Below the pieces are notes generated by a model, which saw nothing but the letters and a program-made list of their open reading frames with translations, was not told where the DNA came from and ran no database searches. Source: Candidatus Harrisonbacteria bacterium RIFCSPHIGHO2_02_FULL_42_16 (lineage in GTDB: Bacteria > Patescibacteriota > Minisyncoccia > UBA6257 > 02-FULL-45-10c). From it: DNA of 53,714 nt. The position numbers were made by a program, and so were the translations under genes. Shown here in pieces: positions 42,729-52,723 of the stretch. The stretch lies in assembly GCA_001818695.1 (NCBI GenBank), contig MHJG01000002.1, positions 14,431 to 68,144 of the forward strand, read 5' to 3'. Each line of letters starts with the position of its first letter. Position 1 is the first letter of the stretch.

Positions 42729-44477
42729 CTATACCACAGTATAAATATTCACCAAATTTTCTCTGCCCTTAACAGCGGCTTTATCCAAAAATTTAAGCTC
42801 AGCGCCGAGCTTTATTTTATTTTTAGACGATTCGCTGATAATAATTTCCGCGTTGTACGTCTTGCTTAATCCTTCCAGCCGCGACGCCACATTAACCGCA
42901 TCGCCGATAGCAGTATAATCAAATCTAGACTCCGAGCCAAGATTGCCGACTATCGCGGTGCCGGTGTGTATTCCGATGCCGATTTTAATTTCCTGCTCGC
43001 CGGCCGCCAATAATTCTTTATTCAATTTCTTCAGCCGCTCCAGCATTCCTTGAGCCGCGCGCAAAGCGTTATCCGCCTGTTCCTCATCGTCCAGCGGCGC
43101 GCCCCAAAAAGCCATAATGGCATCGCCGATATACTTATCCACTACGCCTTTATTTTTTAAAATCTCTTCTGTCATTTCACTAAAATATTTATTTAAACTG
43201 TGAATCAGCTTTTTCGGCTCTGTTTTCTCCGACCAGCTGGTAAAAGAACGGATGTCAGAAAATAAAATGGTGATTTCCCGCTCTTCTCCTCCCAAAGAAA
43301 CTTTTTCCGGGTCTTTCATAATTTCCGCCAACACCTCTTTAGAAACATATTTGGCGAAATTCTTTTTAAGCTGGCGCCGTTCTTTCTCGCCGACAAAATA
43401 TTGGTAACCGAACAGCGAAAAAGAGGAAAACGCCCAGGCAAAATTAAGATGGGTTAAATTAACGGCAACGCCGTTGTCAAAAATCAAAGCGGCGGCAAGA
43501 GTATAGAAAAATCCCAAAAAAACATTTGCCCCCAAAGCAAGCAGGGCGCGGCGGAAGGCCAAAAAAACCAATGCCGGAACAAACGCCGCGAAAAAAATCC
43601 AAACCGCCATAGCGGAAAAACCCAATGGCCGCAGGCGGTAACCGGAAATAAGCATATTGGCGATATTCGCCTGAATTTCCACGCCAGGCATCAGCGCGCC
43701 CCGGGAAATCGGAGTTAATTTCTCATCGTGCAAATCCGCCGCCACGCTTCCAATAAACAAAATTTTATTTTTTAATTCCGGCAAACTGTTCTCTTCCAGT
43801 AAATGCCAAAAAGGCAGACGCTTAATACGGCCCGGCGCGCCGAAATAAACAATCCGTTCTACATCTCTAAAATTATCCTCTGGCAAAATTTCTTTTCCCG
43901 CCGCCTTAACCACCGCATAAGAAAAGGCCGGGAATTCTTCACCGCTTTCCGTTTTTACAAAAAGCGGAAATCGCCTTACTACGCCGTCGCTGTCCAAAAA
44001 CAAATTCACCTGCCCAAATTCTACCTTCGGCGAGCCAGCGAATAAAGCCAATGGCTTTAACGCGCCGCCGCCGGCTAATTCCCCGTTTTCCAGCAAAATA
44101 AGATTTTCCACTTCCACGGGCATTACCGCCGGATAAGGCAAATTATTCAAAACCGCCGCCAGCGCGCGGTCATCCTCGACTCCGAACCGCGATGGTTCGG
44201 AAAAAATCACGTCCAGTCCAACAGCCAGCGGTTGATTCTTGGCTAATTTCGCCAGCGCTTCCGCGAACACTTTTCTCGGCCACGGCCACTGCCCGATTCT
44301 CTGAATTGATTCATTATCAATAGCTACTATTATAATATCGTCCGAAATCGGCTTTTCGACGTAAAGCAAATCCTCCAAACGATATTCCGAACCGGCAAAA
44401 AGTCCATAGGAAAAAGATATAAAAACAAAAAATCCGGATAATAGCGCTATCAAAAAATATGCGGAAATGGGCTTCAT
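42729..44477 (-). CDS. CHASE2-domain class III adenylate/guanylate cyclase
   Basis: IIVAIDNESIQRIGQWPWPRKVFAEAL (CHASE2); ITILFSDIRSFTSWSE, VDKYIGDAIMAFWGAP, DAVNVASRLEGL. Confidence 0.93.
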   Translation of the reverse strand: MKPISAYFLIALLSGFFVFISFSYGLFAGSEYRLEDLLYVEKPISDDIIIVAIDNESIQRIGQWPWPRKVFAEALAKLAKNQPLAVGLDVIFSEPSRFGVEDDRALAAVLNNLPYPAVMPVEVENLILLENGELAGGGALKPLALFAGSPKVEFGQVNLFLDSDGVVRRFPLFVKTESGEEFPAFSYAVVKAAGKEILPEDNFRDVERIVYFGAPGRIKRLPFWHLLEENSLPELKNKILFIGSVAADLHDEKLTPISRGALMPGVEIQANIANMLISGYRLRPLGFSAMAVWIFFAAFVPALVFLAFRRALLALGANVFLGFFYTLAAALIFDNGVAVNLTHLNFAWAFSSFSLFGYQYFVGEKERRQLKKNFAKYVSKEVLAEIMKDPEKVSLGGEEREITILFSDIRSFTSWSEKTEPKKLIHSLNKYFSEMTEEILKNKGVVDKYIGDAIMAFWGAPLDDEEQADNALRAAQGMLERLKKLNKELLAAGEQEIKIGIGIHTGTAIVGNLGSESRFDYTAIGDAVNVASRLEGLSKTYNAEIIISESSKNKIKLGAELKFLDKAAVKGRENLVNIYTVV

Positions 44478-44490
44478 GAGATTGTCGCCT

Positions 44491-45747
44491 TTAGCCGCGG
44501 GAAGAATCCAAAATCACTTCCACATTCGCTTCCACGGTGAAAATCGGACTGTTAGCCAAAAACGTTTCGCCGGAAACCGGGTCCTGCCAAACCGCGGTAA
44601 CCGAGCCAGGCGCCGAACCGAATTCCGCCACTGCGGCGCCTAATTGGGCGATAAATAATCCCGGTTTTTCCAATCTTCCGATATTCCCCAGCGCCTGCCA
44701 TTTTGCTGATTCGGTAACAATTTTTTTAGAACCGTCGCTCATCGCCAAAACCGCGTCAAAAAATATCTGGTCGCCTTCTTTTACCGCGCTTAAACCGCTT
44801 TTGGCGACCACTTCCAACCTCTCTGGTTTAACTGCCGGTTTAATGGCAACGGATGGAGCGAATTCTACGCTTCCGGTTTTGCTTTCAACGGCCGCCGGTT
44901 TGGAAACTGCTTCCATTGCGGTTCGCGTTTCCTCAACTGCCCGCGTTCCGGCTTTTACCGGAAAAGTTTGGGGTTCTTTATCAATGGAAGTATTTTCTTT
45001 CTCTTTCCGAATAACTTCCGGCGCGATCACCCGGCGGTCCGCTTCTATGTTTCTTGCCACCCAAGCGCTTTCCATCATTGCTTTTGGCGCTTCGCGAACC
45101 GCCATTACCGTCATTGCCGGCGCCGCCACAGTCCTATCCGCTGACTTCATTCTTTGAATATCGTCTTTTTTTACTTCCACAAATTGATTTTCCGAAACCG
45201 CTACTTCCGAATTTTCAATCACACTCTTTGTTTCCGGGTCAATCGCCGCCACTGCCACCGCATTTTCCGCCACCACTACGTTAGATTTTTCATTAAGGTA
45301 TTCCACGCCGAACGCCGTTCCTCGGACAGTGGCTACTGCATTGGCAGTTTTTACTTCCCACTGGGAATCCGGCGTTGCCAAAGCCGAAACTTTAGACCAA
45401 ACCCGCCCGCTTAAAAGTTCAAAGCGGGCAAGCAATTTTCCGCTTCCCCGGATAAATTGCGCCTCTTCCACTAATAATTCCGTTTCCGAATCCAACCGGG
45501 CAATGGAACCGTCTGGAAAAACCAGATTTGCAGAACCGCCGGAACTGACTTTAATCAAAAAACCCGGATTTATCTCATCGCCGTCCGACAATCCCCGGAC
45601 AACCGATTTATCCTGAGCATTTAAAACGTTGGCTAAACCGGATAAAATTTCAATTTTGGGATTCACGGCTGTTTCCGGCAAATTTAAAAAATAAAATCCG
45701 GCTCCCAATAAAACTGCCGCTATAGCTAATAAAATTATTTTTTTCAT
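44491..45747 (-). CDS. FecR-domain extracytoplasmic protein
   Basis: DGSIARLDSETELLVEEAQF; WEVKTANAVATVRGTAFGVEY. Confidence 0.88.
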   Translation of the reverse strand: MKKIILLAIAAVLLGAGFYFLNLPETAVNPKIEILSGLANVLNAQDKSVVRGLSDGDEINPGFLIKVSSGGSANLVFPDGSIARLDSETELLVEEAQFIRGSGKLLARFELLSGRVWSKVSALATPDSQWEVKTANAVATVRGTAFGVEYLNEKSNVVVAENAVAVAAIDPETKSVIENSEVAVSENQFVEVKKDDIQRMKSADRTVAAPAMTVMAVREAPKAMMESAWVARNIEADRRVIAPEVIRKEKENTSIDKEPQTFPVKAGTRAVEETRTAMEAVSKPAAVESKTGSVEFAPSVAIKPAVKPERLEVVAKSGLSAVKEGDQIFFDAVLAMSDGSKKIVTESAKWQALGNIGRLEKPGLFIAQLGAAVAEFGSAPGSVTAVWQDPVSGETFLANSPIFTVEANVEVILDSSRG

Positions 45748-46505
45748 AATTGGTTTTCCAACTCGCCAACCGCCTTTCGGTAAGAACAATAATCACAACC
45801 ATCCCCGGCTTCCGGAATATTTTCTACGGATAAACATTTATGGATAGCAGACAGCGTATTTTCTATCCAATGGCCGCTTCCTTTATACGGTATGATATTC
45901 ACGTCAAATTCCAACTTGCCGTCAAACGCTTTCCGGTCGGTTTTTCCGTTGCAATAAACAAAATATCCCGTATCCGAGACGGTAAAATCATTGCGGCGAA
46001 ACAGCCATTGATAAACTTCCATCTGCCGCTTATAGCCAATTTGCCAATCAGCGTCTAAATTCACTTCGCTCTCCTTGGCGGTAGCTTTGTAATCCACCAC
46101 GATAAGTTCTTTTTTGGGATTAATCCAAACATCATCCACTCCGCCGGTTACCAGAAAATTAGTGTCGGGATGAACATACTGCACGCCGGCGCGGAGTGAA
46201 TCCCGCCATTCGTCTATTTTTTCATGCTCAAAAGGCACCGCGTCAATGCCATAGGTCTCCATCAGCGGATGCCTCGTTCCCTTGGCGCGATGAATGTCAA
46301 ATTCCTTTTTCAATAATTTATCCACCGCGGTATTCAAGCTGAACGGAAAACCCGGCGGCCGGCCAACGCCCAAACGGCGATCCAAATAAAAACAGCGCGG
46401 GCATTCCAGAAATAAATCAATTTTGGAACGGCTCAGCCGGAACGGCTCGTCCGAAACAGGATTATAAAGATTCCGCGTCCGCTTGGCGTTATAATATTTA
46501 GACAT
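45744..46505 (-). CDS. PD-(D/E)XK (RecB-like) nuclease-fold protein
   Basis: RLSRSKIDLFLECPRCFYLDRRL; VTGGVDDVWINPKKELIVVDYKAT; CDYCSYR. Confidence 0.85.
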   Translation of the reverse strand: MSKYYNAKRTRNLYNPVSDEPFRLSRSKIDLFLECPRCFYLDRRLGVGRPPGFPFSLNTAVDKLLKKEFDIHRAKGTRHPLMETYGIDAVPFEHEKIDEWRDSLRAGVQYVHPDTNFLVTGGVDDVWINPKKELIVVDYKATAKESEVNLDADWQIGYKRQMEVYQWLFRRNDFTVSDTGYFVYCNGKTDRKAFDGKLEFDVNIIPYKGSGHWIENTLSAIHKCLSVENIPEAGDGCDYCSYRKAVGELENQL

Positions 46506-46561
46506 CCTTAAATCTTACCCGAACAGAATTAAAAAATCAAAAATGGTTCTTTTTTATATAC

Positions 46562-47350
46562 TTATTTTATTTCGTAAGACATCGTCACATTGACCGAAAC
46601 TTCTTCCGAGCCCGGCTCAATGGTCGGCGACGGCAAAGACGCGGGCGCGCCGACGTCGGCTTTTAGGGTCTCAAAACGATACGCTTGCGGATAAAAACCT
46701 CCTTCGCTAATAGAAAGCAATCTGCCCAGCCGAAAACCGCCGGCTTTGGCTATGGACATGGCTTTAACTTTGGCTTTTTGGATGGCTTCGGCGCGGGCTT
46801 GATTCTGGACTTCGGTCGGGTCATCCACCGCAAAAGAAAGATTAGAAACGGAATTGGCGCCGTTTTCCACGGCTCCGGACAGCAAAATTCCGATTTTTTC
46901 AAAATCCCTAATTTTTACCAAAACCGTCTGGTTAACCGAATAACCGACAATTTCTGGCGGCGGACAAGGACGGGATTGTCCGCCGGAAAAAATCAATCCG
47001 TTCGGACAACTAAAATACTGATAACGGGGCTCCAAATTATAATTTTGCGTTTGAATATCTTTTTTTTCCACTCCGCTCTCTTTAATAAAACTGATTATTT
47101 TATTTGTCTTCTCGGTATTTTCTTTCTGTAAAGCCGCGATGTCTTTGCCGCCCTGTACCAAAACGCTGAAAGTGAACTGCGCCACATCCGGAATGGCAAT
47201 CGCTTTACCGTCTCCGCTGACGGAAAAACTGCGAAAAGACGACGGCTCAACAGAACGGTAATAAGCGACCGCGAAACTGACTGCCGCAACGGCAAAAGCC
47301 GCCAGCGCCGCCGTGGCGGCAATAAATAAATAATTTTTATATTTAGTATC
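46562..47350 (-). CDS. SIMPL-domain (DUF541) protein
   Basis: SVSGDGKAIAIPDVAQFTFSVLVQG; ARAEAIQKAKVKAMSIAKAGGFRLGRLLSISE. Confidence 0.9.
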   Translation of the reverse strand, partial: DTKYKNYLFIAATAALAAFAVAAVSFAVAYYRSVEPSSFRSFSVSGDGKAIAIPDVAQFTFSVLVQGGKDIAALQKENTEKTNKIISFIKESGVEKKDIQTQNYNLEPRYQYFSCPNGLIFSGGQSRPCPPPEIVGYSVNQTVLVKIRDFEKIGILLSGAVENGANSVSNLSFAVDDPTEVQNQARAEAIQKAKVKAMSIAKAGGFRLGRLLSISEGGFYPQAYRFETLKADVGAPASLPSPTIEPGSEEVSVNVTMSYEIK

Positions 47351-47529
47351 CATAAAAGTTATTATAGCATAACCATTTGACAAAGATTAAGCCGTTCATA
47401 TATAATGAATTACTATAAAGTAGATTTGAGTAAAAGCAGGCCCAATTTATAAACGTTAAGTTTTATAGAGTACGCCATTTTGCTGCGAATCTGAAAAGGT
47501 CGCAAAAAATATATTATATATTAAGAATA

Positions 47530-47730
47530 ATGGCGTACGATAACAATAGAGGTGGAGACGGCGGTTTTCAGAGAAAAATGTTTCAAGGAAACTGGAAGTG
47601 CTCCAAGTGCGGCGCGGCGATAACGGAACTTCCGTTTGACCCGGATCCGAGCCGGCTTGACCAGCTTCAGTGCCGCGATTGCCACCGACAAAGACGAGCT
47701 TCTTTCCAAGGAGGAAGAGATCGTTATTAA
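47530..47730 (+). CDS. Small zinc-ribbon protein
   Basis: WKCSKCGAAITELPFDPDPSRLDQLQCRDCHRQRR. Confidence 0.85.
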   Translation: MAYDNNRGGDGGFQRKMFQGNWKCSKCGAAITELPFDPDPSRLDQLQCRDCHRQRRASFQGGRDRY

Positions 47731-47735
47731 ACAAA

Positions 47736-47772
47736 AAGCGTCCCGACAAAAATCGGGGCGCTTTTTGTTTTT
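47736..47772 (+). terminator. Terminator after the zinc-ribbon gene
   Basis: aaaaagcgtcccgacaaaaatcggggcgctttttg. Confidence 0.8.
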
Positions 47773-47861
47773 AACTAAAATTTTTTATTTCCATAAAAAT
47801 CCCGACTTATTAACATTTTTCCATTGTTATTAAACAATTTAACTGTTTAAATAAAAATAAG

Positions 47862-49169
47862 ATGGCAAACGAACCGGACAATAAAAAAAGTTACAAATTT
47901 TTATTTGTTTCCATTCAGGGCGACATAGCCGATATCGCTTGGCAAGCAGCAAAAGAAGGACACAAAATAAAACTTTACGTAAAAAATCCTGCAGACCGCG
48001 ATATTGCCGACGGCTTCATCGCAAAAACCGATGACTGGCGGAATGAAATTGATTGGGCAGACATAATAATATTTGACGATGTGTCTGGGCAAGGAACGGA
48101 AGCAAAAAAACTTCGCGACCAGGGAAAACTTGTAATCGGCGGTACCCCGTATACGGACCAGCTGGAAGACGACCGGGAGTTCGGCCAAAATGAGCTGAAA
48201 AAAATCGGCATTTCTACAATCCCCAACTGGAATTTTTCTTCATTTGAAGAAGCCATTGATTTAGTAAAAAAAAATCCTGGCCGTTATGTGATTAAACCGA
48301 GCGGCAAAGCTCAAAATATAAAACGGCTGCTTTTTGTCGGAGAGGAAGAAGACGGAAAAGATGTGCTGCAAGTCCTTGAGGCCTATAAAAAATCGTGGGC
48401 GTCAAAAATAAAGACCTTTCAACTGCAGAAACGCGTTGACGGCGTGGAAATTGCAGTCGGCGGCTTCTTTAACGGCAATGAATTCGTCTATCCTATTAAC
48501 GTTAATTTTGAACATAAAAAATTATTTCCCGGAAATCTCGGCCCATCAACAGGCGAAATGGGCACCAGTATGTTTTGGAACGAACAGAATCATGTTTTTG
48601 AAGCAACCTTGAAAAAAATGGAGGTGAAACTGCGTGAAGAAAAATACGCGGGTTATATAGACATCAATTGCATCGTCAATGGCCAAGGAATTTATCCGTT
48701 GGAATTTACGGCCCGGTTCGGTTATCCCACAATCTACATTCAAAGCGAAGGCATTAATATGCCGATTGGAGAATTTCTACTCGGCCTCGCTGGCGGCAAT
48801 TTAAAACGGTTCAGGGCAAAATCCGGATTTCAAGTCGGAGTCGTAATCGCGGTACCGCCATTTCCTTTCCAAGACAGCAAAACATTTGAAACGGACTCCA
48901 AAGAAGCGGCAATTCTTTTCAAAAAACCCAATTCTGAAGGAATACATATTCAAGAAGTAAAAATTATAAATGACGATTGGGTAATCGCCGGAACAACCGG
49001 AGTGGTATTAACCGTGGTGGGAACCGGACCCACTATGCGCCAAGCGCAACAACAAGCATACGGCCGGATAAAAAATATAATGATTCCCAATATGTATTAC
49101 CGCACCGACATTGGCGGCCGATGGCTTGAAGACCACGATAAACTGCACACCTGGGGATATTTGTATTAA
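47862..49169 (+). CDS. ATP-grasp ligase, PurD-like
   Basis: RYVIKPSGKAQNIKRLLFVGEEEDGKDVLQVLEAY; LGPSTGEMGTSMFW; IYPLEFTARFGYPT. Confidence 0.82.
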   Translation: MANEPDNKKSYKFLFVSIQGDIADIAWQAAKEGHKIKLYVKNPADRDIADGFIAKTDDWRNEIDWADIIIFDDVSGQGTEAKKLRDQGKLVIGGTPYTDQLEDDREFGQNELKKIGISTIPNWNFSSFEEAIDLVKKNPGRYVIKPSGKAQNIKRLLFVGEEEDGKDVLQVLEAYKKSWASKIKTFQLQKRVDGVEIAVGGFFNGNEFVYPINVNFEHKKLFPGNLGPSTGEMGTSMFWNEQNHVFEATLKKMEVKLREEKYAGYIDINCIVNGQGIYPLEFTARFGYPTIYIQSEGINMPIGEFLLGLAGGNLKRFRAKSGFQVGVVIAVPPFPFQDSKTFETDSKEAAILFKKPNSEGIHIQEVKIINDDWVIAGTTGVVLTVVGTGPTMRQAQQQAYGRIKNIMIPNMYYRTDIGGRWLEDHDKLHTWGYLY

Positions 49170-49239
49170 AACCTATTATTAAAATTTGTTTTAATATATA
49201 ATTTCATTTAGATACTTGAAGTAAAAATTGGAGGTGAAA

Positions 49240-49665
49240 ATGCCGAACCCCTACAAAGGAATCCGGGGTATCAAGACAAAAGTTGAGGGACATAAAAAAA
49301 TCGGCTTACCAGAAGACATTTATGAGTATGACAGCCGGTTAGAAGCGCGTTGCGCTCAAATTTTCATCAAACATGGCATCCGATTTAAACCGCACGTAAG
49401 ATTTGATTGCTTTGATAAAAACATTGAAAAAGGCATAAAGAAATTTACTTACACAGTGGACTTTCTTTTTGAATTGCCGCAAAGCCTCCTCGGCATATCT
49501 CCTATCGTAGACGCCATTGAAGTTAAGGGTCGGCTTAAACGGCGCGACCTCCTCCGTATTGAAGCGCTTGAATTTTTTCACGAAAAACGCACCTACATCG
49601 CTACGGAAACGCTTATTGACCTATGGGAAAGAGATGGGATACAAAAAAAAGAAGAGGGGGTTTAA
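49240..49665 (+). CDS. Predicted PD-(D/E)XK nuclease-like protein
   Basis: YDSRLEARCAQIF ... YTVDFLFEL ... VDAIEVKGRLKRRD. Confidence 0.6.
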   Translation: MPNPYKGIRGIKTKVEGHKKIGLPEDIYEYDSRLEARCAQIFIKHGIRFKPHVRFDCFDKNIEKGIKKFTYTVDFLFELPQSLLGISPIVDAIEVKGRLKRRDLLRIEALEFFHEKRTYIATETLIDLWERDGIQKKEEGV

Positions 49666-49677
49666 AAACTCCTTTTT

Positions 49678-50298
49678 TTATTTGCTTAAAATTTTAACGC
49701 TTTCAATTGCCGCATCCTCAATCGGCCGGTCCGGGCCTTCGGTCGCGGAATTTTCAATTTTCCTCACCGCCTCCATTCCGGCGATTACTTTGCCGAATAC
49801 CGTATGCTTGGTATCCAAAAAATTATTATCGGCGGTATTGATGAAAAACTGGCTGCCATTAGTATTTGGCCCGGCATTCGCCATAGCAATCGTGCCGGTA
49901 ATATTATAGTTATTAGCGCGAATTTCGTCCGGAAAAACATAACCGGGCCCGCCAGTCCCCCATCCGTCTTTTAAAGAATTATCTTTACTTAAGGGGTCTC
50001 CGCCTTGAATCATAAATCCTTTTATCACCCGATGAAATTTTACGCCATCATAAAATCCGGACTCGGTAAGTTTAACAAAATTCTCTACCGTCTTCGGCGC
50101 GTCAGAAGAAAAAAGTTCCAGTTTAATTTCGCCGAAATTGGTCTTCATTATCACGATTATATTATCGCTTGTTGATAATAAAACATTCTCTGTCACGGAA
50201 TCCCCTCCCTTATTTTTAATAAAAATAAAATAACCTCCGTAAACCAAAAAAGCGACAGTAACCGCGCCTAAAATTAAATAAGTTTTGTATTGATTCAT
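49678..50298 (-). CDS. Peptidyl-prolyl cis-trans isomerase (cyclophilin), membrane-anchored
   Basis: FHRVIKGFMIQGGDPL; GTIAMANAGPNTNGSQFFI; HTVFGKVIAGMEAV. Confidence 0.95.
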   Translation of the reverse strand: MNQYKTYLILGAVTVAFLVYGGYFIFIKNKGGDSVTENVLLSTSDNIIVIMKTNFGEIKLELFSSDAPKTVENFVKLTESGFYDGVKFHRVIKGFMIQGGDPLSKDNSLKDGWGTGGPGYVFPDEIRANNYNITGTIAMANAGPNTNGSQFFINTADNNFLDTKHTVFGKVIAGMEAVRKIENSATEGPDRPIEDAAIESVKILSK

Positions 50299-50319
50299 AA
50301 ATAATATTATATCACAAAA

Positions 50320-50345
50320 TAAAATACCTAACGCGAGTTAGGTAT
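50320..50345 (-). terminator. Hairpin terminator
   Basis: atacctaacgcgagttaggtat flanked by A/T tracts. Confidence 0.7.
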
Positions 50346-50352
50346 TGTTTTT

Positions 50353-51003
50353 CTACCGATGTTCGTATTTTAGCATTTCAATGGTTTGAGCATCCCATTT
50401 GTTTTCTAAATAAAGTTCCAGCGACGGCCTATTGCCGTCTAATTCTAAAGTTAAAAGAACGCCGGCAAGCGCGCCCCTTAACACCTCCTCCGGCGAATTA
50501 TACGAAAGAACGGTAACTAATCCTCCTTTCCTGCCACTAATCCATTTTCCGTCCTTTAAAAGTTGGATATACTGAAATTGCAACTCATCAGAATTCCGCG
50601 TCAGCATCAAAAATACTCTCATTTTCACGCCATTACCAAGAATATCGTATTCCAAAACCGCTCTCGTAAAATAACCGTTGGAATGGCTTGAGTCGTACTT
50701 TTCTTCGTACGCAGTAATCGTCCCAATTCTTACCGTAAAAGCCATAACATAATTATTTTCAATAATCTCTTTATTAAAAAAATTCACGTCAAAATATTTC
50801 CCCGTCGATTTCATTTCCCATTTTTGATAATCATCAGGCCAAACAGCTGTTTCGGTAGATTTATCTAATTTAGTAACAACGGTTTCGGTTTCGACAGATA
50901 TTCCATCATCAATGTCTTGCGCGTTAGCAACATTAACCACTCCGACCGCCAGCAAAACCAGCATAATCGCCTTTTGCATTTCCCGCCTCCCATTGTCCTT
51001 CAT
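50353..51003 (-). CDS. Secreted hypothetical protein
   Basis: 216 aa; signal peptide AIMLVLLAVGVVNVANAQD. Confidence 0.6.
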   Translation of the reverse strand: MKDNGRREMQKAIMLVLLAVGVVNVANAQDIDDGISVETETVVTKLDKSTETAVWPDDYQKWEMKSTGKYFDVNFFNKEIIENNYVMAFTVRIGTITAYEEKYDSSHSNGYFTRAVLEYDILGNGVKMRVFLMLTRNSDELQFQYIQLLKDGKWISGRKGGLVTVLSYNSPEEVLRGALAGVLLTLELDGNRPSLELYLENKWDAQTIEMLKYEHR

Positions 51004-51116
51004 AGCTTTAGCGACGGAGGATTAATTTTAAACAAAGTTTACTGTTTAGCAGTATACAAAATCATATTGCCCCGGTCAATAGCTCCGCAAAAAAAACGGC
51101 GCCGATGCCGTTTTTA

Positions 51117-51755
51117 TTATTTAGAGTAGCCCAAAAGCTTGCGAGCCGGCGGATACATTAAAGCATTAAGCTCTTCACTTCCTTGCCACAATTTAATTTC
51201 ATTACACTCTCCATCAATCCTCAAACTGCCTAATGTCCATTGAAATGGCTTATGGTCTTTCCAGCAATGCACTGCCCGCTTCCATATATCGCCCGAACCT
51301 TTCGTATCTTTAGGAGTTGCTCCTATTAAAAGGTATCTGCTGAATCTGGATTCCATTGCCGCTTCTGCCGCCAACGCGTAACAGCAATCATTAACAAAAA
51401 TAAGATTTCCGTCGTGGCCGGCAAATATAAGCCGCAATTTTTCATAATCTACTATATTCTTTTCATCGTCAGGATTATTTTCATAACCGGTAACCGACCA
51501 TCCGCTTTTATCTCCATGGCCGAGATAAAATAAACAACTATCTTCTCGCGGCTTGTTTAAAAATATTTCACCTAATAAAGCGGTAATCAGCTCATTATTT
51601 CCGGATGGCAATCTGATAATATCTTCCTTTTCCCTAAAACTAAGTTCTTTAACAAGTTTATCAATGAGATTATTAGCACCTTGATTAAAACGTTCTGATA
51701 TTCCATTATCAAAATCATTGTTATTTGGCTGACCAACCACCACGATAATCTGCAT
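51117..51755 (-). CDS. Caspase-like (C14-type) fold protein
   Basis: SCLFYLGHGDKSGW (candidate catalytic His) and NLIFVNDCCYALAAEAA (candidate catalytic Cys) with plausible spacing. Confidence 0.7.
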   Translation of the reverse strand: MQIIVVVGQPNNNDFDNGISERFNQGANNLIDKLVKELSFREKEDIIRLPSGNNELITALLGEIFLNKPREDSCLFYLGHGDKSGWSVTGYENNPDDEKNIVDYEKLRLIFAGHDGNLIFVNDCCYALAAEAAMESRFSRYLLIGATPKDTKGSGDIWKRAVHCWKDHKPFQWTLGSLRIDGECNEIKLWQGSEELNALMYPPARKLLGYSK

Positions 51756-51854
51756 TGCCGGACTCCTTTTTTATGAGTTACTAAATTATATGGTATCCCA
51801 AAATTAATTTTGAGTCAAATTTAATTTGATGGATTCCGCAATTTTCTAAAAGTC

Positions 51855-52160
51855 CTACCCTTCAATGTCCTGCTCCTCGCGAACAATATCTAACTTAGCA
51901 ATAAAAACATATATATCGTTAACTTTCCGCATAATACCCAAATTAACCTCATAGATAATTGATTTTGAACCGATATTCCGCCGCTTAAAATCAAAAATAA
52001 GTTCTTCTTCTAATTTTCTAATAACCCATCTGCCATCAATATAAAACGCCTGACCATAAGGCACTTCATCTATACGTTCTCTTTCCCAGTCCTCTTTTTT
52101 AAAAAATTCTCTATCTAACGGGTCGCCCGGCAATATAAATCGAAAATCACTGTCAGTCAT
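51855..52160 (-). CDS. Hypothetical protein
   Basis: 101-aa ORF. Confidence 0.5.
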   Translation of the reverse strand: MTDSDFRFILPGDPLDREFFKKEDWERERIDEVPYGQAFYIDGRWVIRKLEEELIFDFKRRNIGSKSIIYEVNLGIMRKVNDIYVFIAKLDIVREEQDIEG

Positions 52161-52239
52161 TGCGCTCCTATATAACTATTAAAATCCTACTGTTAGGATA
52201 AACGAGTCCGATAATTAACGCAATCTGGAAATATTCTTA

Positions 52240-52614
52240 TTATTTGTCTAATTTCAGCTCAAGGCAGACCGAATTTATACAATATCTTTTGCCCCCTTTA
52301 TCTTTCGGCCCATCTTCAAAAACATGACCAAGATGCGCGCCGCAATTTTTGCAAAGAACTTCAGTTCGGCTCATACCCAAACTTTTATCTTCCCGCAGTT
52401 CTATATTTTTAAAATTCGCCGGTTCAACGAAGCTCGGCCAGCCAGTTCCAGAATCAAATTTTGTATCCGACGAAAAAAGTTCTGCGTTGCATACCGCACA
52501 CTGATACATTCCCCCTTCATGGCTGTCCCAATATTTTCCGGTAAACGGCGTTTCAGTGCCGCCTTCGCGAGCAACCTGACGCAATTCCGGAGAAAGTTCG
52601 CTGTCTTTTTTCAT
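52240..52614 (-). CDS. msrB: Peptide-methionine (R)-S-oxide reductase
   Basis: [64 protein letters not shown]. Confidence 0.97.
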   Translation of the reverse strand: MKKDSELSPELRQVAREGGTETPFTGKYWDSHEGGMYQCAVCNAELFSSDTKFDSGTGWPSFVEPANFKNIELREDKSLGMSRTEVLCKNCGAHLGHVFEDGPKDKGGKRYCINSVCLELKLDK

Positions 52615-52723
52615 AATTATAAATTTATTTTACCGCTTTTTAATTTTTAAGCCAAATTTTCACTTGATTATCTTAAAATTTAGATATATTATTTATATGG
52701 CCTGAAGTGGCCTTTTTAATTAA

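Noticed and set aside
49240-49665. Restriction-modification or transposon (TnsA-like) system
   Set aside because: The PD-(D/E)XK-like signature is weak and no methyltransferase, transposase or partner gene is adjacent.
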